DNA of 64,000 nucleotides, from positions 1-64,000 of the forward strand of contig CAXTAT010000011.1 of the NCBI GenBank assembly GCA_964242415.1, in the 5' to 3' direction. Below, piece after piece: positions 57,730 through 64,000 of this stretch. The stretch's first letter is position 1. Each line of letters starts with the position of its first letter. Under the pieces are notes generated by a model. The model was not told where the DNA came from. It did not search any database and saw nothing but the letters and a program-made list of their open reading frames with translations. Origin of the DNA: DASWOJ01 sp964242415 (GTDB lineage: Bacteria > Pseudomonadota > Alphaproteobacteria > Acetobacterales > Acetobacteraceae). The position numbers and the translations under genes were made by a program.

Positions 57730-60700
57730 TCAGCCTGTGTAGGCGATGTTCAGGTATGACAGCCCGCCCACGGTCCCGTTCGTCGTGGTGAGCTTGGCCT
57801 GCACATCGGCCAGGCTGATGCCGGCAAAGGTCGCCGAAGCATTCACCCCCGTGCCAGCCCCCGCCAGCTCGGAGTGGAACGTCGCGCCCTTGTAGCCATC
57901 CGCGCCCTCCGAGGCGGTCCAGGGCAGGGTGCTGACCCCGGCCTGGTAGCCCCAGATGGTCACGGCGTCGCCGTGGTGGAAGTTCACGACGGTGCTCCAG
58001 GTCGTCCCAGCGCGCCCGTCGATGAAGAAGGTGTCGGTGCCGCCATCGGCTCCGGTTGCGCCGACCAGGAAGTTGGAGCCGCCGCTGCCGTCCAGCACGT
58101 TGGTGCCGCCCGTGGTCGTCAGCGCATCGTCGCCGGCGCCGCCATGCAGGAACACGTCGGGCTTGGCCGCGGTGACCGCGATGCCGTCAGCGCCGGCCCA
58201 GATGAACTGGCTTTGCAGGGAGGCGACCGGCCCGGCGTAAGCGGCGCCAGCTGATTGCTGCGACTGCCCGGTCGAGGTGTCGGTTACCGCGAACGATGGC
58301 GTGGCCGAGCTGGCGGTGCTTGCTTCGATGCCGCCAGTCACCTCGGCCGTGGAAGCCTGCGTGGCGGTGATGGAGGGCGTTGCAGCCGGCGCAGTCACCT
58401 GCAGGGTGACGGTCTCATCCCAGTACAGCGGTGCAGCCGCGTCCGGCACAGCCTGCCCGCCGAGCGTTGCGCCATCAAGGTAGAGGTTGCGGTCAGTCTG
58501 CGCCGTTCCGCCCCAGGCGTCGTTGAGGAAGGTGACGCCGATGCTGTGGGCGCCGGCGGTGAGCAGGCCGAGGGCGACATCCTGGGTCTGCCCCAGCCCG
58601 TGCAGCGCGGTCGCGGTCTGCACGTCCCCTTGCTGCGCGCCATCGACGCTGATGGTGAACTGCGCATCCCCTTGCCAGGCGTCCTCGGACAACTGCAGCA
58701 CCAGCGGGCCGTTCGCCGCAGGCTGTGTCGCGGCGGACCCAGGGACTCCAGGCTGAGGCGTTCCGGGCGAAGTCGCGCCGGGTGGGGCCACAAGGGACAG
58801 GCCGAGGCTCACGGCGCCGGCCTTGACGCCGGCAAGCTGGACGGTGGTGCCGTCGGTCAGCGTCAGCAGGGTCGAGCCGGCGCTGGTCGCCAAGCCCTGC
58901 AGGCCGACGCCGCGCAGATTAAGCCGGTCGGTTCCGACCCGGAAGCCGTTGATCACCTGGGCGCCCCCGCCCTCCCCGGCCGCACAGGTATAGGCGACGG
59001 CGGCGCCCCAGGCGCACTCGGTGACCGTGGCGGCGCCGGACCCGAACTGGATGCTGCCGCCGTTCTGCGACAGGCCAAGACTGGCGTTGCCGGTTCCGCC
59101 GGTGAAGCTTAACGCGCCGCCGCCGGCCTGGGCCACGCTGACCCCGCCGCTGCCGCCCTGGATGGCGAGGCTGGCGCCGATGCCGTCGAAGCTCGCGTTG
59201 CCGCTGCCGCCGAAAAAGGTCAGCGCGCCGCAGTTGTCCAGCACGTGCAGGCTGCCACTGCCGCCATGGATGGTCTGCTGGTCGCCGTTGGTCCAATCCT
59301 GGTCCTGCACGCCCAGCGTGCCCGAGCCACCCCAGACCTCGGCCCCGGCAGCCCGGAGCTGCACCCAGGCGCTGCCGGCGCCGGTGCGCACCTGGTCGGC
59401 GCCGTTGGCCACCACTAGCCCGCCATCGACGGTGACGCCTGTGCTGGCACCTGCGTTGGTGTTTACCTGCAAGCTCCCGTCAGTGCCCACCTGCACGTTG
59501 GCCGACCCTCCCTGCACCAGCGCCGAGGCTGCACCGGCCGTGCCGGCGCCAATCGAAAGATGCAGCGTGGCGCCGGCCTCGTTGAGCCACAGCCCGCCGG
59601 CCCCGGCCTGGATGGTGGCGGTGGAACCCTGGTCTAGGGTGACGCTGTCCCCGCCTCCGCCCCCCAGCAGCGTGGCCTGTCCCATGACCTCCACGTTGTT
59701 GCCGTCCTGGGCGTCCTGGCCGTCTTGGATCGTCGCGCTGCCGTGCACAAAGATCGTGCTTCTGTAGCCGCCGGTGATGCTGTCCGTGCCCCAGCTTTCG
59801 ACGGTGTCGTTGTTCACCTGCAGCACGTTGCTGCTGCCGCTGGCGGTGGTCATCGTGTTGGCGCCGCTCCAGGCGCCCTCGATCACCAGCAGGCCGCCGC
59901 TGCCGCCGGTGATGGTCTGGCGTGCGCCGGCCTGCACCGTCAGCAGCCCGGCGCCGCCCAGCAGGGCGATGTTCGACAGCACCGCCTGAACCGTGCTCGC
60001 CTGGTCGCCGCCCTGGTAGGTGACACCCCCCGTGTCGCCACCGATCAGCGTGGTCCCGGCAGCGCCCCAGATGGTCGCCCCCGACCATCCGCGGCTATAG
60101 ACCGACAGGGCGCCCGTCCCGGCATGGATCACCGCCGCGCCCGAGACCTGCGTCGTCAGCGCGTCCGCCCCGGCCCAGATGGTGTCCGCGCCGCCGCTGG
60201 TGATCCCGGCGTCGCCCGCCTGCAATTGGATCACCGCACCCTGGCCGCCGCCGGAGGTGCTGATGTGGGTCAGGTCGTTGTACACCGATGCGACGACCGC
60301 GCCGCCCGTGATGGTTGCCGCCATCCTCGTCGTCCCGGCGGGATTGGAGCCATCCGCCGTGCCATCCTGGGAGATGTCGTAGCGTTCCGTGCCGCCGTTG
60401 CTGGAAAAGGCGGTGAAGTCCGTCTGGCCCAGAACGGAGACGTTGCCGTGCGCGCCGACGCTGAACTGCGGCGCGCCGCCGTGGAGCGTGACCACCGCCG
60501 TGCCGGTGATGCCCCAGGCACTATCGCCGCCGCCGTCGCTGATGGCCGCGGTGCCGCCGACCTGGCCGGTGATGTTGCCCGTCCCGGTGGTGATGGTGTC
60601 AGTGCCCTCGCTGTCGATGCTGTCCTGGCCGCCGACGGTCAGGGTGTTGGCCGATCCCGCCAGGGTCACGACCTGGTTGCCGCCGGAGCTGCCGACCTCG

Positions 60701-61854
60701 GTGAAGTCGATCCCGCCGATGCCGCCGACGGCGATGACGTGCCCGGCCACGGCGGTGAGGGTCAGGTGCCCGGCGCCGCCCTGGACGGCGGTGTCGCCGC
60801 TGGTGAAGGTGAAGCTGTGCGGGTCGGCGTCGGTGGTGAAGAACGTCGTGCTGCCGGGTAGAATGCCGGCCAGGGTGGCGTCGGGCAGCAGGACGCCGGC
60901 GCCGTCGGTGTTGCCGGTCTCCTGCGCCGGGCCGTAGGCGACCTTGCTGCTGCCGAAATTGGCGAAGCTGTTGTCCGTGATGTTGATCGCGATGGGCGTC
61001 TGGTTCAGCACGCCCACCGTGCCGGCGCCGCGGTCGTTGACGAACTGGTTGCCCTGCACCAGCAGCGAGGAGCCGGCGTAGGGAATGCCCTCGCCGCCGA
61101 AGTGGACTGCGGCCTGGTTCTCGGCCTGCGGCCCCTTCTCGATCAGGTTGCCCGTCACCACCGCGTTGCCGCCATCGGGCAGGTCGATGCTGTAGCTGGC
61201 GGTGCTGGTGGGTCCGTCGGCGATCACGTTGCCGGTGATCAGGGTGTTGTTCGCCCGCGACTTGATCTCGTGGCCGACGGAGACATCGTGGAACTTGCTG
61301 TCCTCGACGATCAACTGGCCGATCGCGCCGACATACAGGTTGTGCGTATAGCCGGTGCCGCTGCCGTTGAAGCCGAAGTCGCAATGCTGGATGGTGAGCG
61401 TGCCGCCAGGAATGGGGGAGGACAGCAGGCCGTTCTGGTTGCCGCTGAACGCGCAGTTCTGCAGGGTGAGGTTGCCACCTTCATAGCGGATGCCAGCCCC
61501 GTTGCCGTCCGGTACCGTGCAGCCGGAGAAGGACAGGTTCTGGATCATGCAGTCGGTATCGACGGTTAAGATGGCCTTGCCGTTCGGCGGCTGGGCCGTC
61601 GCCACCAGATTCACCATTCCGCCGACGCCAATGATCGACACCTTGGACCCGACGGAGCCGAAATCGTTCGTGTAAGTGCCGGCGTCCACCAGGATCGTGT
61701 CGCCATCCACGGACGCCGCCAGCGCCGCCCCCAGCGTCGCGTATTCCTTGCCGGCTCCGACCGTCAGGACGGGGCTGCCCGGCGCGACGACCGGAACGGC
61801 CACCGCCTGCAGGCCAGCGGTGGACAGGGGGTCAGTAATCAAGGTGCCAGACAT
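57730..61854 (-). CDS. Large secreted beta-helix/CBM/RTX-like repeat protein
   Basis: The ATG at 61854 (GGAG nine bases upstream) gives 1374 residues with no classical signal. Residues 29-330 look like a pectate-lyase-type right-handed beta-helix (VGAGKEYATLGAALAA, VDAGTY, then ITGNVI/VTGNLI turns). Residues 350-1040 are Gly/Thr/Ala-rich short strands with repeated GGSG and GGTG turns. About 1048-1135 matches a Ca-dependent xylan-binding CBM (LSEDAWQGDAQFTISVDGAQ; FLNDAWGGTAQTDRNLYLDG). The C-terminus (about 1230-1300) has RTX-like HGGAGDDALTTTGGTN and FHHGDAVTIWGY, suggesting type I secretion. Probably a surface or released polysaccharide-binding protein. No T1SS genes are nearby. Confidence 0.85.
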   Translation of the reverse strand: MSGTLITDPLSTAGLQAVAVPVVAPGSPVLTVGAGKEYATLGAALAASVDGDTILVDAGTYTNDFGSVGSKVSIIGVGGMVNLVATAQPPNGKAILTVDTDCMIQNLSFSGCTVPDGNGAGIRYEGGNLTLQNCAFSGNQNGLLSSPIPGGTLTIQHCDFGFNGSGTGYTHNLYVGAIGQLIVEDSKFHDVSVGHEIKSRANNTLITGNVIADGPTSTASYSIDLPDGGNAVVTGNLIEKGPQAENQAAVHFGGEGIPYAGSSLLVQGNQFVNDRGAGTVGVLNQTPIAINITDNSFANFGSSKVAYGPAQETGNTDGAGVLLPDATLAGILPGSTTFFTTDADPHSFTFTSGDTAVQGGAGHLTLTAVAGHVIAVGGIGGIDFTEVGSSGGNQVVTLAGSANTLTVGGQDSIDSEGTDTITTGTGNITGQVGGTAAISDGGGDSAWGITGTAVVTLHGGAPQFSVGAHGNVSVLGQTDFTAFSSNGGTERYDISQDGTADGSNPAGTTRMAATITGGAVVASVYNDLTHISTSGGGQGAVIQLQAGDAGITSGGADTIWAGADALTTQVSGAAVIHAGTGALSVYSRGWSGATIWGAAGTTLIGGDTGGVTYQGGDQASTVQAVLSNIALLGGAGLLTVQAGARQTITGGSGGLLVIEGAWSGANTMTTASGSSNVLQVNNDTVESWGTDSITGGYRSTIFVHGSATIQDGQDAQDGNNVEVMGQATLLGGGGGDSVTLDQGSTATIQAGAGGLWLNEAGATLHLSIGAGTAGAASALVQGGSANVQVGTDGSLQVNTNAGASTGVTVDGGLVVANGADQVRTGAGSAWVQLRAAGAEVWGGSGTLGVQDQDWTNGDQQTIHGGSGSLHVLDNCGALTFFGGSGNASFDGIGASLAIQGGSGGVSVAQAGGGALSFTGGTGNASLGLSQNGGSIQFGSGAATVTECAWGAAVAYTCAAGEGGGAQVINGFRVGTDRLNLRGVGLQGLATSAGSTLLTLTDGTTVQLAGVKAGAVSLGLSLVAPPGATSPGTPQPGVPGSAATQPAANGPLVLQLSEDAWQGDAQFTISVDGAQQGDVQTATALHGLGQTQDVALGLLTAGAHSIGVTFLNDAWGGTAQTDRNLYLDGATLGGQAVPDAAAPLYWDETVTLQVTAPAATPSITATQASTAEVTGGIEASTASSATPSFAVTDTSTGQSQQSAGAAYAGPVASLQSQFIWAGADGIAVTAAKPDVFLHGGAGDDALTTTGGTNVLDGSGGSNFLVGATGADGGTDTFFIDGRAGTTWSTVVNFHHGDAVTIWGYQAGVSTLPWTASEGADGYKGATFHSELAGAGTGVNASATFAGISLADVQAKLTTTNGTVGGLSYLNIAYTG

Positions 61855-61993
61855 ATTCGGACGCTCCAATGGGACCCTGAGGGCCTAATTTGGAGCATAA
61901 TGTGGAACGCGTCCAAATAACCAATCTACATTGGTGTGGAACAGTCGCAGTTTGTTTTAGGAAGTGGTTTTATGTTGTTAAGGAAGGTAACCA

Positions 61994-62013
61994 AAGCGTT
62001 AATTAATGCTTTG
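61994..62013. promoter_or_regulatory. AT-rich 20-base palindrome, candidate operator
   Basis: AAAGCGTTAATTAATGCTTT is a palindrome in 18 of 20 positions: AAAGC and GCTTT arms flank the perfect core TTAATTAA. It lies 140-160 bases before the beta-helix start, within the AT-rich tract. Its size and symmetry suit a dimeric repressor or activator; which one is unknown. Confidence 0.5.
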
Positions 62014-62187
62014 TTAGTGAAGGCTGATTATTAGAACTGGTTTCTTTCGCTTGGGGCAGCACGACGGCGCGGTTGCGCACCACCTATGAAGCAACGCTCC
62101 AGCGACCAGAGACGGCGTTGGCGACCCTTAGGCGATTATATCAACCGCCATCTGCTGTGGCCTTTACGCTCCCGCGTCAGGTCTGCC

Positions 62188-62297
62188 GCCGTCATTGCGG
62201 GCCGCGCTTGTAGTGCGGCTACCCAGGGGTGCAGGGGCTGCGGGTTCGGTCTTGCATTCCCTGGACTGCCGCGTCGCGAGCGCTCCTCGCAGTGACG
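62188..62297. repeat. Family B palindromic repeat, copy 4
   Basis: The copy starts GCCGTCATTGCGGGCCGCGC, contains GGCTACCCAGGGG, then the arm TTCCCTGGACTGCCGCGTCG, and ends GCTCCTCGCAGTGACG. It is slightly longer than the other copies because of extra bases in the centre. Confidence 0.88.
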
Positions 62298-62752
62298 AAT
62301 CGTGGAACGGAAAACCGGTCAGGGCAAAGGACGGTTGGCATCCTGCCGCAAGCGGCCTGCCCTAACGATTTGAACCAGGGACAACGTGCGGATTTCGTTT
62401 GATCTTGCCATCCGGGACATGACGCCTGATCAGTCTCGGACTTCAAGAAGGCCGAAACTTGGTGTGTCGCTGCGGCCGCGGCACCGTTGCGTTCATGCGG
62501 GCGAAAACTGCGAGATGCAGTGGGTTGCCCACACCACCGTGCATGCTGGGATGGAGCGTCTGACCAAGCACGTAGCCGAGCAGTCAATCCATTACGATTA
62601 AATACCGCACAGTATTCGCCCCAGCAGTGCCCACTTGCCAAGCGACCTGTTCATGCATGGGGGAATGACAGCGCCAGGCCCGCCTGCCCCGCCGCCGCCG
62701 ACGGCACCGGGACAGGTTGGACAGTCATTGCCCAGCTCAGGCGGCACCCGGC

Positions 62753-63283
62753 TCAGGAGGCCGGCGACGTGCCAGTCTTTTCAGCCAGGCGCTTCACCTC
62801 GTCCATCGCCTCAACGAAGCGCTGGTTCAACATGCCCAATGCTTCACCATTGGAGCGTTGGATCAGGTCAGCCAACTCCTTCATGTGCGCGACAGCGCGT
62901 TCGTAGCTGGTCTTCATCAGCTCGGTCTGCTTGGCGGCCTTGGCCTGCGGAGTGTCTGGGCTGGACAGGTCACGCATGGTCTCGGTCATCTCCGCCATCG
63001 TCTGCTGCATGATCTCCATATGCCGGCGGGCGACGGCCTGCGCACCCTCCAACGCCACGCGGTTGGCGGCGGTCAGCACCTCCATGTTGCGGCGGTGCGC
63101 GGCCAGGAAGGCATCCATGTCGGGCATCGCCGCCATGCCGGGCACCTTCATGTCGGAAAACATCTTGGTGAACTCGGCCATCTTCGCCATGCCGGTATCC
63201 ATCGCGTTCTTACCCATCTGGGCAGCGCCGGCGCCGGCCTCGGTGATGGTTTTCTGCATCTTGGTGGCCGGATCGTCTGACAT
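62753..63283 (-). CDS. Phasin family protein
   Basis: Phasins coat PHA granules. The 176-residue protein is almost entirely helical and amphipathic, with the phasin core: MDAFLAAHRRNMEVLTAANRVALEGAQAVARR (about 55-86), then HMEIMQQTMAEMTETMRDL and KTSYERAVAHMKELADLIQRSN. It is Met-rich and has no cysteine. GGGG precedes the ATG at 63283. A TetR-like gene lies upstream on the same strand, 63 bases away. It fits with phaR, phaA and phaB at 14-18 kb as part of PHA storage. Confidence 0.9.
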   Translation of the reverse strand: MSDDPATKMQKTITEAGAGAAQMGKNAMDTGMAKMAEFTKMFSDMKVPGMAAMPDMDAFLAAHRRNMEVLTAANRVALEGAQAVARRHMEIMQQTMAEMTETMRDLSSPDTPQAKAAKQTELMKTSYERAVAHMKELADLIQRSNGEALGMLNQRFVEAMDEVKRLAEKTGTSPAS

Positions 63284-63346
63284 CGTTGCATCCCCCTTTT
63301 TATAAACGCTGCTTTAACATGCACCGGCAGGCATCGTCCATTGCGG

Positions 63347-64000
63347 CTACGGCGGCGGAGATGCCGGCGGGTCGGAGGCGGGCGGATCGGTGTCGGGCGG
63401 CAGGGACGGCAGCAGGTTCGTCTCGGCATCGGCGTCGGCCTCTGCAATGGGGTCCTCGACCAGGCCGCCAGCCTCGAACACCTCGGCCGCAGCCTCCGCT
63501 GGCGAGACGTAGCGGCCAGGCAGGATGTTCTCCGCCTGGATGGCGCGGTCCAGCCCGCGGTCCACGGCGGCCATGGTGGCGGACAAGTCGGGGCTTTCGT
63601 CACGCTCCCAGGCGCGCAAGGCATATAGCCACAGCGCCAGCAGCCCCTGAATGCGCAGGGTCCCGACGATGCCGTTGCTCGGGATGGCGGCGCCGTCCAG
63701 CAGCCACTTCATGCTCTGCAGCGTCGCGCCATACAGCAGCAGCGAGGTGGCGGGATCGAACCGCAGCGCTGCCAGCAGCGCCAGCACGCCAGCGCGGTGC
63801 TGCTGCAGGGCGTCGAACCGGGACATCAGGATGTCGAACAGCCGCTCACGCGGGCTTTCCTCGGCGCCGCCCGCCCCCAGCGCCATGCCATCGGCCATGA
63901 TGCCGAACCGCAGCAGCACCGCTCCCCGCCCGGGAAAGCGGGCGCGGGCGCGGGCCAGCGGCAACCCGGCGGTGCGCGCAGCCTCCGCAATATTGACATC
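63347..64000 (-). CDS. TetR-like regulator, 5' end cut off by the window
   Basis: The frame is open to the edge of the window, so the N-terminus is missing. The visible start, NIAEAARTAGLPLARARARFPGRGAVLLRF, looks like the second half of a TetR helix-turn-helix. The ligand domain follows (SPRERLFDILMSRFDALQQHRAGVLALL, GTLRIQGLLALWLYALRAWERDESPDLSATMAAVDRGLDRA). This form is known in Rhodospirillales as a TetR family protein next to phasin genes. The Pro/Ala/Asp tail is variable. The DNA target is unknown. Confidence 0.75.
   Translation of the reverse strand, partial: DVNIAEAARTAGLPLARARARFPGRGAVLLRFGIMADGMALGAGGAEESPRERLFDILMSRFDALQQHRAGVLALLAALRFDPATSLLLYGATLQSMKWLLDGAAIPSNGIVGTLRIQGLLALWLYALRAWERDESPDLSATMAAVDRGLDRAIQAENILPGRYVSPAEAAAEVFEAGGLVEDPIAEADADAETNLLPSLPPDTDPPASDPPASPPP

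Larger units (their letters stand above)
61855..62752. other. 898-base intergenic region upstream of the beta-helix gene
   Basis: The first 190 bases (about 61870-62050) are strikingly AT-rich for this genome and should hold the promoter of the beta-helix gene. They contain a 20-base palindrome and a smaller one, CCAATCTACATTGG (61921-61934). Family B repeat copy 4 lies at 62188-62297. From 62298 to the end of the phasin gene nothing convincing is seen; the short open frames there have no family features. Confidence 0.6.

Noticed and set aside
62300..62400. Possible additional tRNA after family B copy 4
   Set aside because: No acceptor pairing or T-arm could be found; TTTGAACCAGG resembles a T-arm only by chance.
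62386..62601. 71-codon plus-strand frame before the phasin gene
   Set aside because: No ribosome site, family resemblance or conserved pattern; composition looks like non-coding DNA.

Overview
The window is a GC-rich chromosomal segment of a free-living Gram-negative bacterium. Nearly all third codon positions are G or C, genes are packed with 4-base stop/start overlaps, and GTG and TTG starts are common. Gene order and content point to an alphaproteobacterium of the Rhodospirillales, most plausibly Acetobacteraceae: metZ-apaG under a SAM-II riboswitch, argH-lptM-lysA followed by a DUF4175/TIGR02302 protein, ftsEX-ydcF-plsC, phaR/phaA/phaB, gloB beside a methyltransferase, and ccmCDEFGHI. This is inferred from content; no 16S or database comparison was possible. 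No prophage, plasmid origin, CRISPR array or intact transposase is visible.

Layout. 1-6.3 kb: partial tRNA-Gly(CCC), SAM-II riboswitch with metZ and apaG, folE, a TlpA-like thioredoxin, argH, the tiny lipoprotein gene lptM, and lysA. 6.3-13.8 kb: DUF4175 membrane protein, zinc-ribbon protein, ftsE-ftsX-ydcF-plsC and a DUF2125 protein. 14-19.4 kb: a polyhydroxyalkanoate (PHA) locus with repressor phaR divergent from a small gene, a PhaC-like Cys-Asp-His alpha/beta enzyme, phaA, phaB and a DMT exporter. A phasin gene at 62.8 kb belongs to the same physiology, and acsA at 54.9 kb could supply acetyl-CoA. 19.6-28.6 kb: glutathione transferase, gloB, methyltransferase, a membrane diguanylate cyclase, a lone receiver protein, a YgjP-type metallopeptidase, an MFS exporter and a SEC-C/TPR/sulfotransferase fusion. 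28.6-33.5 kb: a PEP-CTERM surface protein, a class A penicillin-binding protein, a secreted trypsin-like protease and a D-2-hydroxyacid dehydrogenase.

33.5-47.6 kb: a tRNA-Leu(UAA) gene split by a group I intron, then a cupin, aldose 1-epimerase, TraB/GumN protein, der-bamB-yfgM-like operon, a lipoprotein, a UvsE-type endonuclease, a TPR O-GlcNAc-transferase-like protein and a Liv-type ABC transporter whose permease and ATPase are fused. 47.7-53.7 kb: two small genes, then the cytochrome c maturation genes ccmC-D-E-F-G-H-I on the minus strand; ccmA and ccmB are not here. 53.8-57.6 kb: YciI, EVE and Rieske proteins, acsA, an HPF/RaiA-like protein and a small exported protein. 57.7-61.9 kb: one gene for a 1374-residue repetitive beta-helix/CBM/RTX-like protein under an AT-rich upstream region. 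The window ends in a TetR-like gene cut by the edge.

Two families of palindromic interspersed repeats (family A at four loci, family B at four loci) sit between genes, several of them inside operons, and a 112-bp MITE-like element lies at 23.6 kb. The most notable signals are the tRNA-Leu group I intron, the SAM-II leader, the large beta-helix protein with its upstream AT-rich palindrome, the PhaC-like enzyme in the PHA operon and the repeat families.
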